From JBBRNH01 sp038230415 (lineage in GTDB: Bacteria > Bacteroidota > Bacteroidia > Cytophagales > Spirosomataceae), in contig JBBRNH010000008.1 of assembly GCA_038230415.1 (NCBI GenBank), positions 37,890 through 101,889 of the forward strand: a stretch of DNA of 64,000 bases. Reading direction: 5' to 3'. Shown piece by piece: positions 18,601-26,980 of this stretch. The notes under the pieces were generated by a model that was not told where the DNA came from, ran no database searches, and saw nothing but the letters and a program-made list of their open reading frames with translations. Positions within the stretch are counted from its first letter, which is position 1. Every line of letters starts with the position of its first letter. The position numbers were made by a program, and so were the translations under genes.

Positions 18601-18941
18601 CGGCCCGCCCGTTGCAGGTAGTTGGCCGGGTGGGGTGGCACGTTGTTGTTGCAAACAATGGTCAGGCCGCCAATATCCACGCCCATCTCCATCGTGGTGG
18701 AGCAACTCAGCACGTTCACGGTTCCGTCTTTAAACATGGTTTCGTAGCGTTGAAGTTTAGCCGCCGACTGCTGGGCCGAATGTTCGGCGGTGCGGTAAAA
18801 AGCCCCGCCTTCGGCAATGCTGTCGCTCAAATTATTCCATATCGCGCTGTCTCTAAGCCGGTTAATGGCCGGGTCGGTGCGTAGCCAGTGCCGTACTTCA
18901 GCCAATCGTTCGAGGTGCGAACCGGCGTATAGACGGGGCAT
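15660..18941 (-). CDS. druE: DruE-like helicase, C-terminal part (after frameshift)
   Basis: This 1093-residue frame carries the second RecA-like helicase domain and the DUF1998 region of a roughly 2080-residue protein. Motif V (TTMEMGVDI, about 82-90) and motif VI (QRAGRAGRR, 110-118) are intact. Two Cys pairs lie near 399-424 (CQKCG, CSGCG) and the DUF1998 zinc cluster CPANCKNACETC near 665-680. The first helicase domain is on the overlapping frame 18898-21900. The ATG at 18941 is not a natural start: the frame is open upstream, and the coding likely joins the previous frame near 18985. Large DUF1998 helicases next to DruH-like proteins define Druantia-type defence systems. Confidence 0.75.
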   Translation of the reverse strand: MPRLYAGSHLERLAEVRHWLRTDPAINRLRDSAIWNNLSDSIAEGGAFYRTAEHSAQQSAAKLQRYETMFKDGTVNVLSCSTTMEMGVDIGGLTIVCNNNVPPHPANYLQRAGRAGRRGESRSLSLTLCKNNPLDQQVFRNPLWPFTATMKQPTIILSSERIVQRHLNAWLFGYFINHEIRVSGNAITLRCHWFFGPVDEHPSVCGQMVAWIGELPENQSHVIQKALDIIWQNSILEGQPMNRLCTEAATCLETIGQRWLDECKSLEAEHEQAGSDEKAPYRKRIEFDLKRHRDEYLLTELITGGFLPGYGFPTDIATFNPMTAASFKRQQNADPEHREDNRSQRKNKPSRDMSVALSEYAPGAEIVLDGRVYVSNGITLNWHNPDDSVRETQLLQTAWRCQKCGMTGIENSAFTGLCSGCGKALLNIDGKPKSSLVFIEPTGFATSFYGTVTNNVSQQKYLPAQLPWINTTTAVVMPLPNAALGSYKSDERGQIFYHNSGEYGQGFAICLACGYADSMKDDSLPANFNQHATLRGKKKVGKSEKNTCQPDPNRVQRNLHLGHVIHTDVFELYLKQPETNQFLLTSNPAHESLCWSVGVALRHGLTQSLGINAEEIGVQVKQVKNEQLDPQPFYALCLYDTNGGGSGFASQAPHFLSEMFASARKLLVCPANCKNACETCLLQFDTQKVSDKLNRHTALAFLTDTYLNQLSLQPDEQLLGPGSKYCVYDLMKALSFWQTEPGDTLQLLVGGDVADWNISESTVHKRIGEYISKFAGVEIWLTHAQSDQLDADGKRDLYSLLSVSNKLRLMICPEPIRLRNGALIATIVNNGKNRVAYATNHPEALIFSEEWGKTDGSLLVRAADFVPPLTGILVDKQTLLPAPDVNLAEVVLSNELNGPVTDFGTKFWRAVQQEAADLLAGFCQETVCGITYTDRYLATPLNTMLFAEIMTTLPFAKDDGCLLRMSLLQSENTVLRPKDRWIKTGWQPAEDASRQKLIEQLLETDMLTCAIEMHQYKRDMHHARILVLSFDSGRKLTLRFDQGVGYWELDNRLPAFPFNDSPDDQQSWIRQHKSQMRVRNGLLQPTYVFIRKK

Positions 18942-21900
18942 GGCGGGCAGTTGCAGGGGCGTGGCCTGCTGGCTTCCGGGCCAGGGGCGGGCGGACGGGC
19001 AGGTAGGGAGTCAGGCCATTAAGGGTGGTGTCGAGAACGCGCAGCGTAACGGGGCATTGCCAGGCATCGGTAACGGTGCGAAACTGTAGTTTTTCTAACC
19101 GAAGCTGAAACCGCCCCCGGTCGTCGGGCCGCAGGAGTTGGGTAGTGTTGGTCAGCGCGTGCCAGGCCTGTTGCATGAGCGCGTCGAGCCGACCAGCCTG
19201 ATCGGTGGTGATGTTTTCCAGGTCAAAGCCAAGCACCTGAATCAAAAACCGGACAATCCGGGACTGTCGCTTACCCCGGCTCCGCTGATAAGCAGCCCAG
19301 GGAATGTAGGTGCGCCCGTCGCCTTCAGAACTGTTGGGACTAAGCAGATACTTGGGCGAAATCCGGGAACCCAACCAGTTGAGCCACTCGCGCGGGATAT
19401 TGAGATAAACACCCTCCCGGACGTAAAAATCGAGGCATATTTTCAGGAAATCACGCCATTGCCCCGCCGTCAGTTGCTGATCCTGCCACTCACTCGGTGC
19501 CGCCGTAACGGTATCCAGGCCTTCGTAATAAACAGCGGTCAGGCCGAGGGTTTCGAGCGAGTTGCCGCGTTTGGGTCGGCGGCCAAACTCCCGCGCCAGC
19601 AACACCTTTGCCATCGTAATGGCCGAATCAAACACGTCCGGGTCTAACTCGTGGTGGTAATAGCGATGAATGTGCCGCACGTCTTCGTCTATGCTAAGTG
19701 CCTGTACTAAATCGGCCCAGGAAATCGTGTTCCGGGCTAACTGCCTGAGTTGGCTTTCTTTTTCAAGAATTATTCCTGTAATCACAGTCGGCGGGTTTGG
19801 TACGGCCCGCAGTGCCAGAATATCGGTTTGTATTGTCTGAATCTCGTCGGTTTTGTTGTTTTCCTGAATTTTCCGGTAAATCAACCCTCTGACCCGCAAC
19901 CGCTCGGCGTTCTGTTGCATTTTCACGGCGATGCGGGCCGTTCCCTGCCGGCTGTCGGTGAAGGTGAGCAAGTTGCGGCCCCGCATCGGTTTAGCCAATG
20001 GCTCCTTGCCATCGGGGACGTGTTCGAGCAGCGTCGGCACGAGCGAACTGGTATAAAACGGCATCCCTAAATAAGCCGCCCGAAACACGCCCTCCTGTCC
20101 CTGCCCGCCAAACTCGCAAAACGCGCAGAGTTCTACGGAACGATTCCAGTAAATCGGTTTTGTTGCTTGGTCTTGCATGGAAGCAATGAAACCATCCGTG
20201 CCGAGGTGTTGCAGGTCATATCGCTCATGTGGTTGCTGGCTCAATATCACCGCCGACGTTTGCATCACCTGATCAGTGGCAGCAGCATCGGAATCGGGTT
20301 GTTCGAGGTCAAACAAAAAATCGTCGGTTTCGCTCAGACCGTTCTGCATCAGCCGGTCGCCGTCAAGCCGGGCTTTGAGGTGGCCGGTGTTACATTCGTT
20401 GCAGAACACCAGTTCATACACCGGCGACCCACAGGCACAGGTAAGCCGTTGTTGGGTATAAACATAGCCAAAGCCCCACGCCGGGTCGTTGAGATATGCG
20501 CCCGGTTTGCGCTTTTCGGGGCAGTGCCGATCCACGCAGGCCCACAGCCCGTGCAGCACTTTATGAAAAAAATGGCCCCGTAACGGCAAAAAATGCACAT
20601 CGTCCTGTTTTGTATCCTGTTGCGAAACCAGATCAAGCCAGGCTAATGCTTCCTGTTGCCGGGCCAACGGGTCGGCGATCTGCCCAAATAACCGATTGGC
20701 AATATTGGTGAGGGTTTTGGGTAGCTGATCCTGAATCAATACGTTTCGCAACCGGCGGGCAGTTTCGTTTTCATACACGGCGGCCCGCCGGTCAGCATCG
20801 GGCAGGGCGCATAACGCGCTCACCGTAAGCTGATTGGGGCGGGCGTTGGGCGGCAATTCGGGGATATTGCGCTGCCCGTCAATCACCTCAACGCGGTCGG
20901 GCGAGATACCAGCCAGGTCTGCCAGGTACTTTTTCAGGCTCTGTTGCGCCTGTTGGTCAGAACCAATAGTAGCCGATGTGGCAATAAACCGAACGTCGTC
21001 GGCGGTTACGCCAAACCCGATTAAGGCCCGCCGGATAAGCAAGGCCAGTTCTGCCGCCTGCGAGCCGATGTAGGTGTGGGCTTCATCGAGAACGATATAC
21101 TTGAGTTTGCCCTGCGATTTTTCGAGTATTGGCCGGTCCTGATTCCGAATCAGCATATACTCCAGCATCGTGGGGTTGGTGATAAGCATCGGCGGGGGCG
21201 ATTGCCACAAACCGCGCCGGTCATAAACCTCGCTTTCGGGCCGACCGTTAATGATGGCCGGTTTGAGCGATTGGGGCGTGTTGCCGTTATAGAGACAAAA
21301 CCGGACTTTGTGTTTGTAGGGATATGTCCAGGCCAGCAACCGTTCGCGCTGACTGTTAATGAGGGCGTTGAGCGGATAAATAAACAACGCCTGAACGCCC
21401 ACTAATGGCCCCGCCCCCGGTTGCTCGGCCTGCCCAACGAGGTCGTTAAGAATCGGAATTATAAAACACTCGGTCTTGCCCGACCCCGTGCCGCTCGTCA
21501 CCACAACGGATTTATGATCGGGTGCGGCCAGCGTTTCCCACGCCCGGAGTTGGTGGATATAGGGTTTGTAGTGTGCTTTGAGCGCCTGCCCGGCCAGGTT
21601 TAGCTTATGGTCATCAAAGGCAATGTTTTTGTGTTCGGCGTTCAGGGCGTTCACCAACGACGGGTGGAGCGTGTTTTGGTCGGCTAAGTCCTGAAACGTA
21701 ACCGGGCCGGTTGTCCAGGGAAAAACAGGATCAAAAGCGGGATCGCCCAAAATCCGGTTGCCCGCCTGTAATTCGTGGGCAAGTTGCTGGCGGAGGTGGT
21801 TCCGCAACGCGGGCGATTTGACACCTAATGTGCCGAGTGTGGCCTCAACCGAGCGGTGGCCGAGGTCGTTGAAAAGGGGCTGAAAGTAGGTATGGCTCAT
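18898..21900 (-). CDS. druE: DruE-like helicase, N-terminal part (before frameshift)
   Basis: This 1000-residue frame starts at ATG 21900, 15 bases after druH. It contains the first helicase domain: a Q-like motif (IHQLRAWE, about 116-123), Walker A (TSGTGSGKTEC, Lys142), DEAH box 272-275 (VLDEAHTYIG) and SAT motif (ATSATIG, 309-311). A Cys-rich element (CACG...CNECNTGH, about 487-505) follows. The last 35 or so residues are read out of frame and look non-protein-like; the correct continuation is in the other frame. Together the two parts would make a single ATP-dependent helicase of the DUF1998 class, matching DruE of Druantia III. As it stands the protein is probably truncated. Confidence 0.75.
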   Translation of the reverse strand: MSHTYFQPLFNDLGHRSVEATLGTLGVKSPALRNHLRQQLAHELQAGNRILGDPAFDPVFPWTTGPVTFQDLADQNTLHPSLVNALNAEHKNIAFDDHKLNLAGQALKAHYKPYIHQLRAWETLAAPDHKSVVVTSGTGSGKTECFIIPILNDLVGQAEQPGAGPLVGVQALFIYPLNALINSQRERLLAWTYPYKHKVRFCLYNGNTPQSLKPAIINGRPESEVYDRRGLWQSPPPMLITNPTMLEYMLIRNQDRPILEKSQGKLKYIVLDEAHTYIGSQAAELALLIRRALIGFGVTADDVRFIATSATIGSDQQAQQSLKKYLADLAGISPDRVEVIDGQRNIPELPPNARPNQLTVSALCALPDADRRAAVYENETARRLRNVLIQDQLPKTLTNIANRLFGQIADPLARQQEALAWLDLVSQQDTKQDDVHFLPLRGHFFHKVLHGLWACVDRHCPEKRKPGAYLNDPAWGFGYVYTQQRLTCACGSPVYELVFCNECNTGHLKARLDGDRLMQNGLSETDDFLFDLEQPDSDAAATDQVMQTSAVILSQQPHERYDLQHLGTDGFIASMQDQATKPIYWNRSVELCAFCEFGGQGQEGVFRAAYLGMPFYTSSLVPTLLEHVPDGKEPLAKPMRGRNLLTFTDSRQGTARIAVKMQQNAERLRVRGLIYRKIQENNKTDEIQTIQTDILALRAVPNPPTVITGIILEKESQLRQLARNTISWADLVQALSIDEDVRHIHRYYHHELDPDVFDSAITMAKVLLAREFGRRPKRGNSLETLGLTAVYYEGLDTVTAAPSEWQDQQLTAGQWRDFLKICLDFYVREGVYLNIPREWLNWLGSRISPKYLLSPNSSEGDGRTYIPWAAYQRSRGKRQSRIVRFLIQVLGFDLENITTDQAGRLDALMQQAWHALTNTTQLLRPDDRGRFQLRLEKLQFRTVTDAWQCPVTLRVLDTTLNGLTPYLPVRPPLARKPAGHAPATARHAPSIRRFAPRTIG
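18984..18987. other. Apparent +1 frameshift site in druE
   Basis: On the coding (minus) strand this is a run of four Cs. Removing one C joins the two druE frames and gives a sensible peptide (LPVRPPWPGSQQATPLQLPA) into the downstream MPRLYAGS. This could be a sequencing error, a genuine inactivating mutation, phase variation in a short homopolymer, or less likely programmed frameshifting. Confidence 0.6.
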
Positions 21901-21915
21901 GGAATAAAACGGGGT

Positions 21916-24900
21916 TTAGTGGGTGAGATTTTGCCAGCAAAACGCTTGTGTGAAGTTATAAATCTGGCAGAAATAATCGGTATCGAAGGCCATCAACTGC
22001 CGCAGCCGGTGTTTGTCCCACGCCGAAACGGGCAAGGCATCGGGGCAAACCGAGTGATAAGCCATCAAAACGGGCAGATACGCCACCGGGCGCAGATAGC
22101 CGAAACCAGCCGGAATAACAGGCATCAACGCCCGCACCGAATCGGGCAAGGCGGCAAAACCAGCCAGCAATTCTGCTGATAAATGAATGGGAAATTTGGC
22201 TTTGGTTTGATGAATCAGGCCCGGCGAACCAAGCCCGCCCAGTACCGCACCTTCGATGATTGGCTGAACACACGGAGCATAGCGGCTGATTTTAAAATCC
22301 TGATTGCCGATGCGGTTCATTATTTCGATGCCAATAATCTGACCCAGGCTGTTCAGGCAAAGCCCGGTTTCTACGGCCTGAATCTTGGCCGTCAGTATCA
22401 TCTCGGCCACCTCGCCCGTCAGCAGCGGGTTTTGTTCAGGATTGCGGTATGCGCCGAGTACATCGAGCCAAACCGAAACGGGAATGGCATACCAGTTTAC
22501 CGAAAATTCACGGCTGAGTTTTTCGATGCACAGCGTGTCGAATTGCAGAAAAAACGCTGCCAGGCCCCGATCTGATTTGACAAGGGCTTTCCAGACATCG
22601 AGCGCGTTAAGCGAGAGATGCCGGGTGCAGTCGTAAAGGTGTTGCAGGGTTTGCCAGTTGGCGTTGTCAAACGAGGTGCTGATTTGGTCGAAGAGGTTTT
22701 TCAGTACAATCTGGCGGTTTTGGTGGCGGTGGTTGGTGGCCTGATGAAAGCCGTCAACCGCATCAATGGTGATTTCAGGAAAATCATCGACCAAAACAGC
22801 CACCGCAGGCCGCACGTTGGAAGCCGAGGTTTTGGCGGCAAAATAGAGCCACTTGCCCGTTGCCGTTTCGGGAAACGCCCAGCCTGCTTCGGTAGCGGTC
22901 AGTTCGGTAAGTTTGTCGGGCGTAAACGGCGTATCGAGCGGGAAGGCCACCAACGTTACCCCCGTTATCGGTGTTCCGGTCTGATTCAGGGTTACGGTTC
23001 GGGTTGGGGGGTCGTAAGATGGTTTGTGGGTGTATTGCGCCACCTGAATGCTGCTGCCCGTGCCGTGCTGAATACGAACGGTGGCATCAACGTTTTGGGT
23101 AAAGGAGAGCAGTTCTTCCAGATCAGGTTTGTAGCGAATCAGGGGGATTTCGGTGGTGCTGAACGGTCCCAGACTGATTTTTTTCAATCGCATAATCCGG
23201 GCCGCGTCCGGGTTATGGCGGTCAGTCAGCATCAGGCATATTTGCCGGGTTTGCTCTTGCCCCGATACATTATTGAGTACTAACCTCGCTCCGTATAATC
23301 GCTGAAAATCAATGGATTGATTAGCCGAAATTGGCTGATCGTCGCCATCAACAAAATAACCCGAATCTGCCGGAGCCGGCACGATGAGCGTTACCGAACG
23401 ACCCGAATCGGTTGGTGAGAGCGTGATTTTCAGTTTCGTGATCGCTTGATGGCCTGACGGTAGCCGAATGCGGTAGCCGGTATTTTCGGGGTCAATAACT
23501 GCGTCGAGACCTGTTTCGAGGGAGACCCGGAGACCACCCGTGTTGGTCAGCACGATGCTTCGGCTGGCCGGTTGAAACGAAATTGCCAGGGTTAGTGGCA
23601 GCACCGAAATTTCCTGACTGAATAACACGTCGCCCTCTCTACCGATGCATCGCACCCGAAACCGGCCCGTGAGCGCGTCAGGATTGGTGAGTTTTTGCCA
23701 CTGCCCGGCCAGTTTGTACTGAATTTGATCGGAACCAGTGATGCGGTAGCCGGTAGTTTTGTGGATTTTGCGGATGCGTGGAAAGCCCAGAAAAATTCCC
23801 GCGTTTTGTCCCGGAAAAACCATAATGCGGTGGGCGTTGCTTTGGTGATGCAGCACATAGTAAAAATCGTCGTCGTCCTGAACCTCGGCCAGCCGAACCC
23901 GAAACGCCTGATCGTCGTCGTGGGCATCGCGAAACCAGCTCGTAGCCGCCAGTTCATACACCATTTGGCGTTGGTTGAGCGTTCCCCGATGCTGCACCGA
24001 CTGACTGTCGGGAATCAAGTGGGCGGGGCAAACCACCAAGGCTTTATTTGCTGACAAGCGGGTGCTACCCACCCTTTTCAACAGCCCGACCGTATTTTGT
24101 TGCGGGTCTGGCACAAACACCCAGGGCAGGGCCGGGTCAAGCCCATTGCCGTATGGTAGTTCGATCAGGCCCATTGGCTCGTCGGTCTGACTGTCGGCTA
24201 CAACCACGTGCCAGGGCGAGGCATAGATACTATCGGGCAGCTTTACGGCACTTAACCCCCTGATATCCATCTGGCTATTGCGGTTTTTAAAGCCATAGCC
24301 AAGCAATTTTTCGCCCCCGGTATAAACCACTTTAATAAGGACTTTTTCAGACAAACGGGCAAAATCATCGGGTTTGATGTGCAGTTCTTCGGGCGCGTAA
24401 ACGCCGGGCGGGATGGTCAGCGTTGTTTTCAGCGTCCAGTTGGCAGACTGGCACGTCAGGGTGTAGGTCACGCCGATACGCGGGGTTTCGGGCCGGGGCG
24501 TTTTGGCAACATCAAGCAGCAGCGATTCTAAAAACGTCTCCGCATTGGGCCCATCGTCGAGCCGCACCGGGAGCCGCTCCTGCCAACCCGGCACGTACAG
24601 ATTCAGATACGCTACCGGCTGCTCTTTTTGGGCCAGCGCGTGGCTTTTTTTCAGGGCCAGCAACGCACTGACTACGGCATAAATCAACTCAAAAAAGGGC
24701 GTAACCATCAGTACGTCGGGGAGCACCAACCGTCGGGCCTGTTCCCGGATTAGTTCAATAGCATCATTCATACTAATTCGGTTATGCTCGATAAAAGCCA
24801 ACGCCCGCAACAGCAACGCCCGGATGTAACCCTCGCCGGTGAGTAATTGAACGGGCAGACCAGCCTCAAAAACGATGGTTCCTAAAAACGAGTTTGATCC

Positions 24901-25266
24901 GCCTTCGTGCTGAAAAACAGACCGTTGCCAATAGCGGCACCCCTTTTCCAACAGTTCTTTCCGCCTAAGTCCGTTATTCAGGTCAGGTCGGCAAATTTCT
25001 CCGAAAATAGGCTCCCATTCCCAATGCCCGCCGTCGTAGTGCCGTCGCCACCAGTCAGCGGCAAACAAAACGAAACAGGCTGCTGATTGGCTATTTTGTT
25101 CGCGGTTGTGGGTCAGCACACGTTTCAGCGTTTGATATTCATCGTCGCTGATTTTGTAGGCATACAGTGGCAAGCCGGTTGGTGCAGTGAGTTGCCGGGT
25201 CTGCAAAAACTGGCTGAGAAACCCCGTTACAGTGCGGACAGGTGAGAGCGAAACAGGATTTAGCAT
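21916..25266 (-). CDS. druH: DruH-like protein (STY4851/ECs_5259 family)
   Basis: This 1116-residue protein is taken from ATG 25266; an in-frame TTG at 25320 would overlap the terminator. The N-terminus has the family hallmark: LTAPTGLPLYAYKISDDEY, then FAADWWRRHYDGGHWEWEPI. I recognise it as the protein that pairs with a DUF1998 helicase in Druantia type III (DruH). No enzymatic motif is seen; the middle has beta-rich repeats that resemble Ig-like or carbohydrate-binding sandwiches. It is 15 bases upstream of the druE frame, the same gene order as in Druantia III. The terminator just upstream shields it from the HesB gene. The mechanism of DruH is not established. Confidence 0.75.
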   Translation of the reverse strand: MLNPVSLSPVRTVTGFLSQFLQTRQLTAPTGLPLYAYKISDDEYQTLKRVLTHNREQNSQSAACFVLFAADWWRRHYDGGHWEWEPIFGEICRPDLNNGLRRKELLEKGCRYWQRSVFQHEGGSNSFLGTIVFEAGLPVQLLTGEGYIRALLLRALAFIEHNRISMNDAIELIREQARRLVLPDVLMVTPFFELIYAVVSALLALKKSHALAQKEQPVAYLNLYVPGWQERLPVRLDDGPNAETFLESLLLDVAKTPRPETPRIGVTYTLTCQSANWTLKTTLTIPPGVYAPEELHIKPDDFARLSEKVLIKVVYTGGEKLLGYGFKNRNSQMDIRGLSAVKLPDSIYASPWHVVVADSQTDEPMGLIELPYGNGLDPALPWVFVPDPQQNTVGLLKRVGSTRLSANKALVVCPAHLIPDSQSVQHRGTLNQRQMVYELAATSWFRDAHDDDQAFRVRLAEVQDDDDFYYVLHHQSNAHRIMVFPGQNAGIFLGFPRIRKIHKTTGYRITGSDQIQYKLAGQWQKLTNPDALTGRFRVRCIGREGDVLFSQEISVLPLTLAISFQPASRSIVLTNTGGLRVSLETGLDAVIDPENTGYRIRLPSGHQAITKLKITLSPTDSGRSVTLIVPAPADSGYFVDGDDQPISANQSIDFQRLYGARLVLNNVSGQEQTRQICLMLTDRHNPDAARIMRLKKISLGPFSTTEIPLIRYKPDLEELLSFTQNVDATVRIQHGTGSSIQVAQYTHKPSYDPPTRTVTLNQTGTPITGVTLVAFPLDTPFTPDKLTELTATEAGWAFPETATGKWLYFAAKTSASNVRPAVAVLVDDFPEITIDAVDGFHQATNHRHQNRQIVLKNLFDQISTSFDNANWQTLQHLYDCTRHLSLNALDVWKALVKSDRGLAAFFLQFDTLCIEKLSREFSVNWYAIPVSVWLDVLGAYRNPEQNPLLTGEVAEMILTAKIQAVETGLCLNSLGQIIGIEIMNRIGNQDFKISRYAPCVQPIIEGAVLGGLGSPGLIHQTKAKFPIHLSAELLAGFAALPDSVRALMPVIPAGFGYLRPVAYLPVLMAYHSVCPDALPVSAWDKHRLRQLMAFDTDYFCQIYNFTQAFCWQNLTH

Positions 25267-25322
25267 CGGGGTAGGGTTTACGTCAAGCGTAGGTGGATAA
25301 TTCCTCACGAATGTAAACAAAA

Positions 25323-25355
25323 AAAAGCCCCGCCAATTAGCCTGGCGGGGCTTTT
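25323..25355. terminator. Intrinsic terminator between HesB gene and druH
   Basis: Stem AAAAGCCCCGCCA / TGGCGGGGCTTTT with a 7-nt loop. On the minus strand it closes the HesB/IscA gene, so the druHE block must have its own promoter; no clear TAnnTTTG box was found between it and the ATG at 25266. Confidence 0.85.
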
Positions 25356-25377
25356 GATAAGTAGTTGCTAATCAACA

Positions 25378-25420
25378 AATCTGCGAAATCACTCTTCTTA
25401 ATTCGTGTAATCTGCGATTC
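25378..25420. repeat. Short AATCTGCG direct repeat
   Basis: Two copies of AATCTGCGA followed by an A/T variant (about 25378-25390 and 25409-25420) flank ATTCGTGTAATC. The ATTCGTGTAATC word also occurs in the loop of the palindrome at 3621-3725, suggesting a dispersed intergenic sequence family. Confidence 0.35.
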
Positions 25421-25746
25421 TACACCGCAAAACTCTCGCCACAGCCGCAGGTACGGCTGGCGTTAGGGTTTTTGAACTGGAAACCTTTGCCGTTCAATCC
25501 GTCCGAAAAGTCGAGTTCAGTACCGGCTAAGTACAGCAGGCTTTTCTTTGGCACGATGATTTTAATGCCTTTGTCTTCAAACACCATATCGGTGGCTTCG
25601 GCGGTGGCATCAAATTTCAGGTCATACATCAGGCCCGAACAGCCGCCCCCTTCTACGGCCACGCGAATGGCGAAATTTTCGCCTAAGCCGTCTTTCAGGC
25701 GTAGTTCGTCAATTTTATTCCGTGCGATGTCGCTGACAATAACCAT
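25420..25746 (-). CDS. HesB/IscA family iron-sulfur cluster assembly protein
   Basis: This 108-residue protein is a standard A-type carrier for [Fe-S] clusters. Its cluster-binding cysteines are in GGGCSGL and the C-terminal TCGCGESF (C-x-C). It begins MVIVSDIARNKIDELR, typical of IscA/ErpA proteins. It delivers clusters to apoproteins in the cytoplasm. The gene faces the methylmalonyl-CoA epimerase gene divergently and has a strong terminator on its 3' side. I cannot tell IscA from ErpA or SufA from sequence alone. Confidence 0.9.
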   Translation of the reverse strand: MVIVSDIARNKIDELRLKDGLGENFAIRVAVEGGGCSGLMYDLKFDATAEATDMVFEDKGIKIIVPKKSLLYLAGTELDFSDGLNGKGFQFKNPNASRTCGCGESFAV

Positions 25747-25776
25747 AGCTGTAAAACCAAATTGGTGTTACCGGAT

Positions 25777-25784
25777 TAACTTTG
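25777..25784 (+). promoter_or_regulatory. Bacteroidota -7 promoter box for mce
   Basis: TAACTTTG is an exact TAnnTTTG match, 24 nt before the ATG at 25809. No clean -33 TTTG was found at the expected spacing. Confidence 0.4.
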
Positions 25785-25808
25785 GCTTATTCAGAAAAGT
25801 TCTTTACT

Positions 25809-26216
25809 ATGACCCACGTCGAACACATCGGCATTGCCGTAAAAAACCTGACCGACTCAAACGCGCTCTTTACCGCGCTGCTCGGTACGCCAGCTTACAA
25901 AACCGAAACCGTTGAATCAGAAGGCGTTATCACCTCTTTTTTTCAGGTTGGCCCCACCAAAATCGAACTCCTGGAAGCGACTACCGCCGACAGCCCGATT
26001 GCGAAATTCCTGGAAAAGCGGGGCGAGGGCCTCCACCACATTGCCTTTGCCGTGGCTGATATTCGGGCTGAGATGGCACGGTTGCGGGCCGAAGGATTCA
26101 CGCTCCTCAACGCCGAACCGAAACGCGGGGCCGACAACAAACTCGTGTGCTTTCTGCACCCCAAAACCGCCAACGGGGTGCTAATCGAGTTGTGCCAATC
26201 AGTGGAAAGTGATTAG
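25809..26216 (+). CDS. mce: Methylmalonyl-CoA epimerase
   Basis: The ATG at 25809 gives 135 residues, the usual length; the in-frame start at 25782 would put part of the promoter in the gene. It is a VOC-fold enzyme converting (R)- and (S)-methylmalonyl-CoA. Family features are HVEHIGIAVKNL (metal His), a central KIELLEATT, RGEGLHHIAFAV and KPKRGA-like PKRGADNKLVCFLHP near the C-terminus, with final VLIELCQ. It takes part in propionate/odd-chain metabolism. A degenerate heptamer palindrome overlaps its last codons. Confidence 0.93.
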   Translation: MTHVEHIGIAVKNLTDSNALFTALLGTPAYKTETVESEGVITSFFQVGPTKIELLEATTADSPIAKFLEKRGEGLHHIAFAVADIRAEMARLRAEGFTLLNAEPKRGADNKLVCFLHPKTANGVLIELCQSVESD

Positions 26217-26293
26217 TAGCGAGGGGTTAGTTAGCTACCGCGTGATTACGTCTGCGCCAGCCAACTAACCACTTGCCACTGATCACTTACTAC
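26202..26293. repeat. Degenerate heptamer palindrome between convergent stops
   Basis: Imperfect arms at 26202-26235 and 26260-26293 (about 26 of 34 positions pair) are built of heptamers such as AAAGTGA and TTAGTAG/TTAGTTA. The element spans from the last codons of mce to the base before the convergent response-regulator stop, so it likely serves as a two-way terminator or spacer. Confidence 0.7.
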
Positions 26294-26953
26294 TCAGATA
26301 AGGTCATTCTTAAACGCATACGCCACCATACCAGCGGTATTTTTGGTGCCGGTTTTTTCGAGAATCCTGAGCCGGTGGCCCTCAACGGTGCGGGGGCTAA
26401 GAAAAACCAACTCGCTGATTTCCTGCGTGGAATGGCCTTCACAGATCAGTTTCAGCACCTCCTTCTCGCGCTCGGAGAGTAGCACTTTCGAGTTATAAAA
26501 CGCGGAGGGTTGCTTCACAACGGCGGTCTTGTTGGTCATCTTGCGGAGCATCGCCTTCGAGACGAACTCGGTCAGGTAAATACCGTCGTCCATCACCTTG
26601 CGGATAGCCCGTTCCATTTCGGCGGGTTCGGTGTCTTTGAGCAAATAGCCACTCACGCCCTTTTCGAGCAGGTGCAGCACCATCCGGTCTTCGTCGTGCA
26701 TGGTGATAACAATAATCTTGATGAGCGGATAGTTTTCGCGGAGGTAATCGGCGGTGGCGGTTCCGTCCATAACGGGCATTTGCAGATCGAGCAGCACCAC
26801 ATCGGGGGTTTTGCGGGGCAGTTTGTCAATCAATTCCTGCCCGTTGGCAGCTTCGAGCATGAGGTCAAAATCAGGCACTAACGACAGGATACTGACCACC
26901 CCCGCCCGAAAGAGGTTATGATCGTCGCAGACGGCTACTTTGATTTTTCGCAT
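26294..26953 (-). CDS. NarL/LuxR-type response regulator
   Basis: This 219-residue protein has a receiver domain (phospho-acceptor Asp56 in DVVLLDLQMPVMDG; acidic pair near residues 10-11; Thr/Lys switch residues) and a C-terminal LuxR helix-turn-helix (LSEREKEVLKLICEGHSTQEIS...SPRTVEGHR). It lies 27 bases downstream of the histidine kinase gene and is its partner. It binds DNA when phosphorylated. Targets cannot be deduced. Confidence 0.95.
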   Translation of the reverse strand: MRKIKVAVCDDHNLFRAGVVSILSLVPDFDLMLEAANGQELIDKLPRKTPDVVLLDLQMPVMDGTATADYLRENYPLIKIIVITMHDEDRMVLHLLEKGVSGYLLKDTEPAEMERAIRKVMDDGIYLTEFVSKAMLRKMTNKTAVVKQPSAFYNSKVLLSEREKEVLKLICEGHSTQEISELVFLSPRTVEGHRLRILEKTGTKNTAGMVAYAFKNDLI

Positions 26954-26980
26954 GATTAAGCCGATTTAGGAACCGTAAAC

